Below, piece by piece: positions 34,601 to 42,738 of a DNA stretch of 64,000 nucleotides. Position numbers and translations under genes: made by a program. The DNA is from Vreelandella aquamarina (GTDB lineage: Bacteria; Pseudomonadota; Gammaproteobacteria; Pseudomonadales; Halomonadaceae), in the NCBI RefSeq assembly GCF_020075495.1, contig NZ_JABYQT010000012.1, forward strand, positions 22,116-86,115, given 5' to 3'. The notes under the pieces were generated by a model that was given only the letters and a program-made list of their open reading frames with translations, ran no database searches and was not told the DNA's origin. Positions within the stretch are counted from its first letter, which is position 1; the number at the start of each line of letters is the position of its first letter.

Positions 34601-35671
34601 AGCGAGGACATCGTGGCGCGCATGGGTGGCGATGAGTTCGTGATTCTGCAGGTCGGGATCGATCACGACGCAGAAGTGATCGACCTGGTGGAGCGGCTTC
34701 TGCCCACGCTGGCACGTCCTTACCGTATCGACACCCACGAGCTCTACCTGACGGCGAGTATCGGCATCGCGATCAGTCAGGAGGATACCCTGCAGCCGCA
34801 GACGCTGATTCAGCAGGCCGACATGGCCATGTACAAGGCCAAGCAGCAGGGGCGTAACGCCTACGAGTGGTTTACCCACGCCTTTACCGATACGGTGAGC
34901 GAGCGCATGGTGCTGCGCAACGACCTGCAGGAGGCCATCGAGCGTGAAGAGTTTGCGCTGCACTACCAGCCGCTGATCAACCGGGAAGGAATGCTTTCCG
35001 GCGTGGAGGCGCTGCTGCGCTGGGAGCATCCGGAGAAAGGCTTCATTTCACCGGCGCGCTTTATTCCCCTGGCCGAAGCGACCGGCCAGATCATCCCGAT
35101 CAGCGAGTGGGTGCTCAAGCGCGCCTGCCTGGACATGCAGCTGCTGGCCCACAAGGGGCTGGGGGCCATTCGAGTGGCGGTAAACCTGTCGCCCCTGCAG
35201 TTCCAGCGGTCGAGCTTTCTCGCCACGCTGCGCCAGACCCTGCTGACCACCGGTCTGCCTGCCTCCCAGTTGAGTCTGGAGTTGACCGAGGGCATCCTGA
35301 TGGACAACGCCGAAGACGCCATCGATACGCTTCACGCGCTGCGTAGCATGAACGTTGGCGTCTCCATCGATGATTTTGGCACGGGCTACTCGAGTCTGAG
35401 CTATCTCAAGCACCTGCCGATCAGTACGGTAAAGATCGACCGCAGTTTCATCAATGAGCTGACCCATAGCGAGGATGACTCGGCCATCGTGCAGGGTATC
35501 ATCTCCATGGCCCACCACCTGGGGCTGGCGGTCGTGGCTGAAGGCGTGGAAACCGAAGAGCAGTATCAGCGCCTGAAGGAGTATCATTGCGACATCTTCC
35601 AGGGATACTTGCTGGCCCGACCGATGCCGCTCGAGGCCCTGGAGGCGTTCGTTGCCGATTTATCTCCATGA
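31700..35671 (+). CDS. Membrane GAF-PAS-LOV-GGDEF-EAL cyclic-di-GMP enzyme, probable blue-light sensor
   Basis: A 1323-aa inner-membrane protein. The first 220 residues form about seven hydrophobic segments; about 225-440 looks like an extracytoplasmic sensor region, closed by another helix near 445-470. Then come a GAF-like domain (about 490-640), a PAS domain (about 650-765) and a LOV domain (about 775-895) with the flavin-linking Cys817 in GKNCRFLQG and the flavin contacts NYRKDGTPFWN and YVGVQHDITE. The diguanylate cyclase domain has GGDEF at 976-980; the usual RxxD product-inhibition site is replaced (GSED). The phosphodiesterase domain has EAL at 1103-1105 and DDFGTGYSS, so both activities look possible. 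38 bp downstream of the Bug-type gene. Confidence 0.94.
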   Translation: MPINTRNLALETLLLMILATLVCMGAIGLVVGFSAPANPLFATLVPDGALVVLLVGVGLLAALQGWNKARLTCACALLLVVSYTIVHNTLAGGAEGSLLTGGRRITSLSGAFLALIGACLLAGLSAPWRRWLWILAGVCLWGLALLIISQLWNGPGDGDVLFSSSPMVALVVAWLSGTAMLIIGRRRTPERLSPGRVTVAASLWGVIVSCFIWLLLNSYQQMATQQQAAYLLDNVQLKIEQATQTRLRLMQRMAERLDAMGPRWDVVLLESDARNYLRDTPSIGAIALVDQQRLTWSWSVSRSPDREAWLRQRLDDEFTRNWMQIPLARPRLLIADDDQPREALFLMPVSASGHYLLASVDLAIMLENELRLEVGPFQVSVNRDDTTLVRLHPAGFAADVMETPALALATRHIGLPGGINIELYAYPGSHHNWYQLNLLPFAIAFGSLLLSGLLAFSLGVVSMSVQRARELALTRRSLEDQQMVQRMIAQEQPLDEILESLCLMLERELPHALCSVMLVNDAGTHLEFAAGSRLPVAYRSAIARILISANNGACGSAAFQRASVICANIAEDERWRGYHGVARQAGLASCWSSPVFGGEGQLLGTVAVYYSRPSTPSGADTEQIEKATGLMALAVERFQVRRSLEESEQRYRSLFTHHPDAVFTLDEKSCFVTANATCAALTGYSVDEILGKPFTFFIAEQDVMRVQAYIETAMRGGIDRYELSLKDRTGRLHLLDIIHLPMMVNDTVKGVHAIAQEVTAAREQESRLRTLERSVEASVNGILIADAERPDLPIIYANKACTLMTGYSQQEIIGKNCRFLQGPESSPEVVQRIRNAIQAQHEVNVTICNYRKDGTPFWNDLYIAPVRDHEGRVTHYVGVQHDITEHKAYEAQLAYHASHDDLTRLPNRMFFEDALLKQFVTLGQRNQRMAVLFVDLDDFKPINDNLGHAVGDQVLVEVARRLVNVVGSEDIVARMGGDEFVILQVGIDHDAEVIDLVERLLPTLARPYRIDTHELYLTASIGIAISQEDTLQPQTLIQQADMAMYKAKQQGRNAYEWFTHAFTDTVSERMVLRNDLQEAIEREEFALHYQPLINREGMLSGVEALLRWEHPEKGFISPARFIPLAEATGQIIPISEWVLKRACLDMQLLAHKGLGAIRVAVNLSPLQFQRSSFLATLRQTLLTTGLPASQLSLELTEGILMDNAEDAIDTLHALRSMNVGVSIDDFGTGYSSLSYLKHLPISTVKIDRSFINELTHSEDDSAIVQGIISMAHHLGLAVVAEGVETEEQYQRLKEYHCDIFQGYLLARPMPLEALEAFVADLSP

Positions 35672-35694
35672 ACCGATCCCGTCAAGGAGCAGGG

Positions 35695-35976
35695 ATGTCG
35701 TCATCTTCATCAAGCCCTTGGTATGTCTATCTGCTGGAGTGCCGACGCGGCACCTACGTGGGCATCACCAACGACATCGCCAGGCGCTACCGTGCCCACT
35801 GCGCGGGTAAGGGGGCGCGTTACACGAGAGCCAACCCGCCGGTCGCGCTGCTGGGCGCCCAGCCGTTTGCCGACCGGGGCGCCGCCAGCCGGGCCGAGTA
35901 CCAGCTGAAACAGCAAAGTGCCGATCAGAAACGCCGCTGGGCAAGGGGGTGGCCGCCACCGCTCGACGTCAAGTGA
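35695..35976 (+). CDS. GIY-YIG domain protein (UPF0213, YhbQ-like)
   Basis: A 93-aa protein consisting of one GIY-YIG nuclease domain: WYVYLLECRRGTYVGITNDI holds the two strand motifs (YVY and YVG), followed by the conserved arginine in ARRYRAH and the glutamate in AASRAEYQLKQ. Size and context match the UPF0213/YhbQ family, whose biological role is poorly defined. Start 35695 has AAGGAG eight bases upstream. It begins 24 bp after the GGDEF-EAL gene, so read-through is likely, without implying a shared function. Confidence 0.9.
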   Translation: MSSSSSSPWYVYLLECRRGTYVGITNDIARRYRAHCAGKGARYTRANPPVALLGAQPFADRGAASRAEYQLKQQSADQKRRWARGWPPPLDVK

Positions 35977-36182
35977 CATGCCCCACGATGCCCAGAGCCG
36001 CGGCTTTCGCAGGCGAGCTGGCCCACCGTCTTTTTGATGCAGGGGACTATGCGGTAGCGGAAATAGGTGTCAACGTAGTCGATGTATGACAGGGTTTTGA
36101 GCGGGAGAGCCCGCAGCAAAGATGACAGCCGCCGGTTATTCGGGCAGGCTAATGCCCCACTTGACGGGCAGGGAGCGCAGGC

Positions 36183-36536
36183 GTGGCAGTTTATGGCGGT
36201 ATTCAGGCACATGAAGTGGAGCGTTGGCTTAATGCCTTGACCAACGCGGCCTATGACCGGCGCTGCCCGCTTTCCGGGGTGCATGGCGGCACGGCGCGTG
36301 CACGAACCGCCCGTCAGGATCTTCTGTATCTGGCCCACGGCTTTCGCGGCGGCGAGCGTAGCCGGGAAGCGGTGGCCGATGGCCTGAGCCGCTGGTGCCA
36401 GCGCTATCTGACCGAGGCCGAGTGGTACGTGCTGGTGGGCGGTGGGCGGAAAACGGCTCCTGCCAGCCCGGTGGAAACCGCTCGAAAAGAGCCGGATCAA
36501 GCACTTGAGATATTGATGCAGCACCGCGTGGGCTAG
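36183..36536 (+). CDS. Protein of unknown function (117 aa)
   Basis: No family recognised. The frame uses a GTG start at 36183 with GGGAG eight bases upstream and shows the high-GC third-position bias of its neighbours, so it is probably real. The product is soluble and basic, with two cysteines (RRCPLSG and WCQRYLT) and a helical middle (ARQDLLYLAHGFRGGERSREAVADGL is one amphipathic stretch). The C-terminal 30 residues look disordered. It is 63 bp before the FAN1-type gene. The 206 bp between it and the GIY-YIG gene show nothing I can name. Confidence 0.65.
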   Translation: MAVYGGIQAHEVERWLNALTNAAYDRRCPLSGVHGGTARARTARQDLLYLAHGFRGGERSREAVADGLSRWCQRYLTEAEWYVLVGGGRKTAPASPVETARKEPDQALEILMQHRVG

Positions 36537-36599
36537 GTCCTGGCATCAGACCCGTCGCAACGCTGGTAGCGCCGGGTAGCGCCCTGATACAATGGATGG

Positions 36600-38285
36600 A
36601 TGAACAGTGCTCCTGTTGTTACCGCCTCCCTGGATGATCCCTTCTACTACCTGACGAACTTTCGTTTCGTGCTGGCCTGGGTAGGCGCGCGCCATGCCGA
36701 TCTGTTGAATCCACCCGAACGCGCCTTTCTGCGTCATTTTGATACGCTGCCGCAGCCTTCCCAGGCGCTGCTTGTGCGCATGGTCATGCGCAAGGGCGAG
36801 CTTTTCCGGCTCGGCAAGCTGCGCTATGACGAAATAGGTGATACCGCCGAGGCACTTGCCCCGCTGACGCTGCTTGGCTGGGTAGACGACGTCCCGGCAC
36901 TCAGCGCAGAAGAGCTTTTCAGCCAGCTGCGTCTCGAAGAGCTGCGCGCCGCACTAAGAACGCCCATGCGCGCGGCGGGGCTTTCAGCCTCGACCGGCAA
37001 GGCGGTACTAAAAGCCACGTTGGGCCCCCAGCTCACCGACACTCAGCCGCTGACCCAGTGGTGGCCAGAGGCGCCGGACAGGGTCGTGCGCCTTGAGGTG
37101 ATGGACATCTGCGACCGGCTTAGGCTGATGTTCTTTGGCAATCTGCGCCAGGACTGGGCGGAGTTCGTGCTCACCGAGCTGGGCCTGCAGCAATTTGAAA
37201 ACGTTGCCTTCACCGATGCCTCACGGGCTTTTCACACGCGTGAGGAGGTGGATGCCTACCTGGCGCTGCATCACCTGCGCCAGCGGCTGGAGAAGGGTGA
37301 GTCCGTTGAACGGTTGAGTCTTGAGCTTCCGCCCAAACCCGATAACGCCTGGCTGGCGACGCGGCGCGCTCGGCTACTGTTGCAACTTGGACGTGAAGCG
37401 GAGCGTAGCGGGCAGCCAGAGCAGGCCGTTTTACTTTATGCACAGGCAGGCAGTAGCGAAGCCCGTGTGCGCCAGCTGCGGGTCATGGAGCGTTTGGGCC
37501 AATACGCAGCCGCGTTCGAGCTGGCAATGGAGGCACAAAACCTGACGCCCAATGAAACCGAGGCTCAGGCGCTTTCCCGGTTGATCCCCCGCCTGCGCAA
37601 AAAGCTGAACATGGCACCAGAACCCGCCCAGCGCGAACCCGCCCACACGCGCTGGGATGTGAGGCTTCCCGGCCCCCAACCCGTCGAGCGCGGCGTGGCG
37701 CTGCACGTTGGCACGCCCGACGCCCCGGTGTACTACAGCGAAAATACCCTGATGACCGGGCTTTTCGGGCTGCTCTGCTGGCCGGCGATCTTTGCCCCCC
37801 TGCCCGGCGCGTTCTTTCATCCGTTTCACAGCGGCCCGGCGGATCTTTACCGAGATGACTTCGTTTCCCGCCGGCGCGCGCTGTTCGACGAGTGCCTGGC
37901 GCCGCTGGAAAGCGGGCACTACCGGCAGGTGATTCATGCTACCTGGCAGGCCAAGCACGGCCTGGCATCTCCCTTCGTGCACTGGCCGCTGCTGGATGAA
38001 ACGCTGCTGGCGCTGGCGCTCGAATGCATTCCCGCGGCGCATCTGCGCGCCTGCTTTGAACGGTTGTTGAAGGATTTGAAAGCCAACCGCGCGGGCCTGC
38101 CGGATCTGATCCAGTTCTTCCCCGACGCCTCGCCGGGCGAGCCGCGCTATCGACTGATCGAGGTCAAAGGCCCCGGCGACCGGCTTCAGGACAACCAGCG
38201 CCGCTGGCTGAGCTTTTTCCACCAGCACGCTATCCCGGTGGCGGTGTGCTACGTACGCTGGCAAGAAGCGTCTGAGACGCCATGA
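36600..38285 (+). CDS. FAN1-type VRR-NUC DNA-repair nuclease
   Basis: A 561-aa structure-specific nuclease like bacterial homologues of human FAN1, which act on DNA flaps and crosslinks. The C-terminal VRR-NUC domain carries the metal-binding residues in LPDLIQFFPDA and YRLIEVKGPGDRLQDNQRRWL (D...EVK). The N-terminal part YYLTNFRFVLAWV and the helical-repeat middle fit the FAN1 architecture. Its stop overlaps the helicase start (ATGA), so the two are translationally coupled. A TACAAT box at about 36587 would place transcription start almost at the ATG; a leaderless mRNA is possible. Confidence 0.92.
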   Translation: MNSAPVVTASLDDPFYYLTNFRFVLAWVGARHADLLNPPERAFLRHFDTLPQPSQALLVRMVMRKGELFRLGKLRYDEIGDTAEALAPLTLLGWVDDVPALSAEELFSQLRLEELRAALRTPMRAAGLSASTGKAVLKATLGPQLTDTQPLTQWWPEAPDRVVRLEVMDICDRLRLMFFGNLRQDWAEFVLTELGLQQFENVAFTDASRAFHTREEVDAYLALHHLRQRLEKGESVERLSLELPPKPDNAWLATRRARLLLQLGREAERSGQPEQAVLLYAQAGSSEARVRQLRVMERLGQYAAAFELAMEAQNLTPNETEAQALSRLIPRLRKKLNMAPEPAQREPAHTRWDVRLPGPQPVERGVALHVGTPDAPVYYSENTLMTGLFGLLCWPAIFAPLPGAFFHPFHSGPADLYRDDFVSRRRALFDECLAPLESGHYRQVIHATWQAKHGLASPFVHWPLLDETLLALALECIPAAHLRACFERLLKDLKANRAGLPDLIQFFPDASPGEPRYRLIEVKGPGDRLQDNQRRWLSFFHQHAIPVAVCYVRWQEASETP

Positions 38286-40597
38286 GCGAGCAGGCAAGCT
38301 ACCGGGTAGCGGTACGCGCGCTGTGTGACTTCACCGCCCGGGAAGGCGACCTGGACCACCGTTTTACGCCGTCGCCCAGCGCCCAGGAAGGTATCGCCGG
38401 CCACGCCCTGGTCGCCAGCCGCCGGGGAGCGGAGTACGTGGCCGAGATGCCGCTGTCCGGCACGTATAAAAGCCTCACCGTATCCGGGCGTGCCGATGGC
38501 TATGACCCTGCGGAACATCGCCTCGAAGAGGTCAAGACCTACCGCGGCCAGCTCGAGCGCATGGCCGACAACCAGCGCGCCCTGCACTGGGCGCAGGTCA
38601 AGATCTACGGCGCGCTGCTGTGCCGGGAGCGCGGGCTTGGCGAGGTTACGTTGACGCTGGTGTATCTGGACATCACCAGCGAAAAGGAAACCCTGCTCAG
38701 CCAGAAGGCGAGCGCCGCCGAACTCGAGGCGTTCTTCACCACCCAGTGCGAGCGCTTCATTGCCTGGGCCGAGCAGGAGGCCGCGCACCGAGCGGCGCGG
38801 GATGCATCGCTTGGCGCGCTTGCCTTTCCCCACCCGGCGTTTCGCCCCGGCCAGCGCGAGCTTGCCGAGGACGTCTACCGCGCCGCCAGCACCGGGCGCT
38901 GCCTGCTGGCCCAGGCGCCCACCGGCATCGGCAAGACGCTGGGCACGCTGTTCCCCATGCTCACCGCCATGCCTCGAAAGCGCCTTGACCGTATTGCCTT
39001 TCTGACCATGAAGACCCCGGGGCGGCGCCTGGCGCTGGATGCCCTGGCGCAGCTGCGTCCGGATAAACCGGATGCCGCAAGGGCAGAGCAGAAGGCGCCC
39101 CGAGTGCTCGAACTGGTCGCTCGCGACAAGGCCTGTGAATACCCGGGGACCGCCTGCCATGGCGATGCCTGCCCGCTGGCGGCGGGCTTCTACGACCGCC
39201 TGCCCGCTGCGCGCCAGGCCGCCGTGGCACGCAGCTGGTGGGATCGCGAGGCGCTGCGTGACATCGCGCTTGCCCACAACGTTTGTCCCTACTACCTGGG
39301 CCAGGAGCTGGCGCGCTGGGCGGATGTGGTGGTGGGGGATGTGAACCACTGGTTCGATCGCCACGCGCTGCTTCACGGTCTGGCCCAGGCCAACGAGTGG
39401 CGCGTGGGGCTATTGGTGGATGAAGCGCATAACCTGGTCGAGCGGGCGCGCGGCATGTACAGCGCCGAGCTTGACCAGCAGCGCTTCAACCGCGTAAAGC
39501 GCAGCGCCCCGAAAGCGCTGAGTCGTCCACTGGCAAGCCTTGGCCGCCAGTGGCAGGCGGTCGTGAAAGAGGTTGTTGAAAATGCGACGGAGGCGTCAGA
39601 GGGGGCAGGCTATCACCTGCTGGAATCGTTGCCCGATAAACTGGCGGGCGCCCTGCAGAACGCCGCGGCGTCGATCACCAATCATCTGGGTGAACATCCG
39701 GAAGATATCTCCTTCGAACTTCAGGAGCTGCTGTTCGAGGCGCTGGCGTTCTGCCGATTGGCGGATAATGTTGGTGATCACTCGCTGTGTGATGTGACCT
39801 TGAAGGGACGAGGAAAGGCGCTGATCGGCCTGCGTAACTTGATCCCGACGGATTTTCTGGCCCCGCGCTTCAAGGCCGCCCAGAGCGTCGTGCTGTTTTC
39901 CGCCACACTCACGCCCGCGCACTATTACCGCGATCTGCTGGGGCTGCCGGCCAATACGGTATGGCGCGAGGTAACTTCGCCCTTCGCGGCCCGTCAGCTC
40001 GAGGTGCGTATCCGTCGGGACATCTCGACCCGCTTTCGCGATCGGCAAGCCTCGCTTGCGCCCATAGTCGCCGAGATGTCCCATCAGTACCAGCAGGCGC
40101 CGGGCCACTATCTGGCCTTTTTCAGCAGCTTCACCTACCTCGACGCCGCCCTCGAGCGGTTTTGCGCACAGCACCCTGATATCCCGGCGCTTGCCCAGAC
40201 GCCGGGCATGCGCGAAGCCGAGCGGGAAGCGTTCCTGCAGCGCTTCACCCCAGGTGGGCGGGGCATCGGGTTTGCGGTGCTTGGCGGTGCCTTTGCCGAA
40301 GGCGTCGACCTGCCTGGCGACCGGTTGATCGGCGCCTTTATCGCCACCCTCGGCCTGCCGCCGTTCAATACCTTCAACGAAGCGCTCAAGGCGCGCCTTT
40401 CGGCAAGGTTTGGCCAGGGTGATGACTACACTTACCGAATTCCCGGCATGATCAAGGTGATACAGGCCGCCGGGCGAGTGATCCGTAGCCCCACTGATGA
40501 AGGGGTTGTGGTATTAATGGATGATCGCTTTGCCCAGCCCGGCGTGCAGGCGCTGTTACCCAGCTGGTGGGCCATGGGCGGGCGATACCTTTCTTGA
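38282..40597 (+). CDS. XPD/DinG-like iron-sulfur helicase with N-terminal nuclease-like domain
   Basis: A 771-aa superfamily 2 DNA helicase. Walker A is QAPTGIGKT; the DEAH box is LVDEAHNLVERA; late motifs include GVDLPGDRLIGAFI and QAAGRVIRSPTDEGVV. Four cysteines for a [4Fe-4S] cluster lie between motifs I and II, at residues 285, 292, 297 and 335, as in XPD and DinG. Residues 1-150 resemble a PD-(D/E)XK nuclease: GRADGYDPAEHRLEEVKTYRG gives the D...ExK triad. With the FAN1-type gene it forms a two-gene nuclease/helicase unit, probably for interstrand crosslink or flap repair; that joint role is inferred. Confidence 0.92.
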   Translation: MSEQASYRVAVRALCDFTAREGDLDHRFTPSPSAQEGIAGHALVASRRGAEYVAEMPLSGTYKSLTVSGRADGYDPAEHRLEEVKTYRGQLERMADNQRALHWAQVKIYGALLCRERGLGEVTLTLVYLDITSEKETLLSQKASAAELEAFFTTQCERFIAWAEQEAAHRAARDASLGALAFPHPAFRPGQRELAEDVYRAASTGRCLLAQAPTGIGKTLGTLFPMLTAMPRKRLDRIAFLTMKTPGRRLALDALAQLRPDKPDAARAEQKAPRVLELVARDKACEYPGTACHGDACPLAAGFYDRLPAARQAAVARSWWDREALRDIALAHNVCPYYLGQELARWADVVVGDVNHWFDRHALLHGLAQANEWRVGLLVDEAHNLVERARGMYSAELDQQRFNRVKRSAPKALSRPLASLGRQWQAVVKEVVENATEASEGAGYHLLESLPDKLAGALQNAAASITNHLGEHPEDISFELQELLFEALAFCRLADNVGDHSLCDVTLKGRGKALIGLRNLIPTDFLAPRFKAAQSVVLFSATLTPAHYYRDLLGLPANTVWREVTSPFAARQLEVRIRRDISTRFRDRQASLAPIVAEMSHQYQQAPGHYLAFFSSFTYLDAALERFCAQHPDIPALAQTPGMREAEREAFLQRFTPGGRGIGFAVLGGAFAEGVDLPGDRLIGAFIATLGLPPFNTFNEALKARLSARFGQGDDYTYRIPGMIKVIQAAGRVIRSPTDEGVVVLMDDRFAQPGVQALLPSWWAMGGRYLS

Positions 40598-40627
40598 TAA
40601 TCAGCTTGATGACCGGGGCGTGGGTGA

Positions 40628-41404
40628 ATGGCGGATCTGTTGTGGTATCAGTATGCGTTGATTGGGTTGATCTTTGCCTGGAGCGGTTTTGTCAGAACCA
40701 GCCTGGGGTTTGGCGGCGCGGTGCTGGCGCTGCCCTTCTTGTTGCTGGTCGTCAACGATCCACTGCTTTTTCTGCCCATCATCGCCGTGCATCTACTGAT
40801 CTTCTCCAGCTTGATTGCCTGGCAGGGCAATCGGCAGATCAAGCGGGAGAACGGCGCTTCTGCCGAGAGCAATATCGATTGGGGCTATTTGGGCAAAGCC
40901 CTGAAAATCATGATCATCCCCAAGCTGATTGGTGTGGTGGGCTTGTTGACGCTGCCCGCCAACATCATGACCAGCATCATTTTCGCTATCGTGCTGGTCT
41001 ACGCCGTCGGCTACCTGCTCAATAAACCGTTTAAAAGCAACAACAGATATGTGGATTATGCGCTGCTCGGCCTGGGCGGCTACGTCAGCGGAACTTCCCT
41101 GATTGGCGCGCCGCTGATCGTGGCCGTGTTTGCCTCGCACGTCGCCAAGGAGCAGCTGCGCGATACCATGTTCGTGCTGTGGTTCATTCTGGTGGTGATC
41201 AAGATGATCTCGTTTTTGTTTGCCGGGGTGGATCTTCAGCTCATCCATCAGCTGTGGCTGTTGCCCTGCGCGTTTGCCGGACACCTGCTGGGCGAGCGGG
41301 CGCACCGCTATATCGTCAAGGCCGATACCGGTGTGTTCTTCCGAGTGCTTGGGGGCGTGCTGATTTTCGTCAGCATCATCGGGCTGATCTTTACCCCTTC
41401 CTGA
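40628..41404 (+). CDS. TauE/SafE (TSUP) family membrane permease
   Basis: A 258-aa integral membrane protein with about eight hydrophobic segments in two related halves. The conserved glycine-rich motif appears as FVRTSLGFGGAVLALPFLL in the first half and GGYVSGTSLIGAPLIVAVF in the second. Members export sulfite, sulfoacetate or other sulfur organics; the substrate here cannot be told. The ribosome binding site is weak (GGGTGA). It starts 30 bp after the helicase gene and may be read from the same transcript, but the function is unrelated. Confidence 0.88.
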   Translation: MADLLWYQYALIGLIFAWSGFVRTSLGFGGAVLALPFLLLVVNDPLLFLPIIAVHLLIFSSLIAWQGNRQIKRENGASAESNIDWGYLGKALKIMIIPKLIGVVGLLTLPANIMTSIIFAIVLVYAVGYLLNKPFKSNNRYVDYALLGLGGYVSGTSLIGAPLIVAVFASHVAKEQLRDTMFVLWFILVVIKMISFLFAGVDLQLIHQLWLLPCAFAGHLLGERAHRYIVKADTGVFFRVLGGVLIFVSIIGLIFTPS

Positions 41405-41546
41405 ACAGCGCTTTTTCATGGCAGCGGGCATTTTATCGGGTGGCAGCTATGCTTAGCGTCATGCAGCGACTCGAATCATTCAGGCCACGGAAGCGGCCAC
41501 GGTAGCCGGGCAGGCCCGGCACCGCTCGAGACAGGGAGTGTACGCC

Positions 41547-42704
41547 ATGAAGAAACCCATCAGCTTTTTTGTCCACCATCAGGGGCGCGGCCATGCGCGG
41601 CGTACCATGGCGATCATCCGCCAGTTCTCGCCAGACCGTCCGGTCAGCGTGATGACCGCAGACACCTCGCTGTTCGACGGCTTCGAGCGCGACATCGAGT
41701 TGATTGCGCTGCCGGACATGATCGGCGCGGACGTGCCTACCCAGGCGCTGTTCGATCAGCCCACGCCGTCGGTCATGCACTGCGTGCCCATGGGCGTAGT
41801 CGAGATGCGCCAGACCATGCGCCGCATTCTGGACCACCTGGATGACCGCGACGCCGGGCTGTTCGTGATCGACGTTTCCGCCGAGCTTGCCCTGCTCTCG
41901 CGTATTGCCAGCGTCCCGGCGGTCAAGATTCGCATGCATGGCGACCGCAACGACCCCGGGCACCTGGGCGCCTATGAAGCGTGCGTGGGTATGCTGGCGC
42001 CTTTCGACGAGCGCCTTGAGCAGGAAGACTACCCCGCGCATCTACGCCAGAAGACGTTCTACACCGGCGGGCTGTGCACCACCGCTGCCGACATGCCCGA
42101 GCAGGCCGAGGCACGCCGTCGCCTGGGGCTCGACCCGGATCGCGAGATCGTGCTGGTGCTGACCGGCGGCGGTGGCGCGGGTACCCCCTACGCGCCGCTG
42201 ACCGTGGCCGCCCGTGCCGCCCCCGATACGCTGTTCGTGACCATCGGCCCGCTGCATCTGGAAGGCCACGAGACCGACTTTGCCAACCTGATCAACGCCG
42301 GCTGGGTGGATAACGTGGTGGATTATCTCGCCGCCAGCGATATCGTGCTGGCGTCTGCCGGTGACAACACCGTCCACGAGATCGCCATGCTCAAGCGCCC
42401 TTATATCGTGGCCCCGGAGTGGCGCTACTTCGGCGAGCAGACCCGCAAGGCCGAAAGGCTTGAAGAGCTGGGCGCGGCGGTCAACATGGCCGCCTGGCCC
42501 GGCGACTTTGCCGGCTGGCAGGCCGTGCTGGAAGACGCGCGAAAGCTGGATGTCAGCACGCTGAGCGAGCTTTACAGTGCAGATGCAGCCCAGCGCGCGG
42601 CCAGGTGGCTTGAAGAGTGCGTCGATGCGCTCTGGGCGGGAGCGCCCGCGTCGTCCAAGGAAGAGGATACACCGGTGGCCGCTTCCCGAGCCTACCTGGC
42701 GTAG
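41547..42704 (+). CDS. MurG-like GT-B glycosyltransferase
   Basis: A 385-aa protein with the opening of GT28/MurG-like enzymes, FFVHHQGRGHARRTMAI, where GxGHxxR binds the donor or acceptor phosphate. The C-terminal Rossmann domain shows LVLTGGGGAGTPYAP and the donor-site region ASAGDNTVHEIAMLKRPYIV with the catalytic-domain glutamate in HEIA. No membrane segment. Start 41547 has GGGAG eight bases upstream; a GTG at 41538 overlaps the ribosome binding site. Acceptor and sugar are unknown. It converges on the sensor kinase gene with 34 bp between the stop codons. Confidence 0.88.
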   Translation: MKKPISFFVHHQGRGHARRTMAIIRQFSPDRPVSVMTADTSLFDGFERDIELIALPDMIGADVPTQALFDQPTPSVMHCVPMGVVEMRQTMRRILDHLDDRDAGLFVIDVSAELALLSRIASVPAVKIRMHGDRNDPGHLGAYEACVGMLAPFDERLEQEDYPAHLRQKTFYTGGLCTTAADMPEQAEARRRLGLDPDREIVLVLTGGGGAGTPYAPLTVAARAAPDTLFVTIGPLHLEGHETDFANLINAGWVDNVVDYLAASDIVLASAGDNTVHEIAMLKRPYIVAPEWRYFGEQTRKAERLEELGAAVNMAAWPGDFAGWQAVLEDARKLDVSTLSELYSADAAQRAARWLEECVDALWAGAPASSKEEDTPVAASRAYLA

Positions 42705-42738
42705 CGCTTAACCATGCAGCGACTAAAATGCTGATCAT

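Noticed and set aside
32966..35029. 687-codon frame antisense to the GGDEF-EAL gene
   Set aside because: Low-complexity composition rich in H, R, L and Q; the opposite strand encodes unmistakable catalytic domains.
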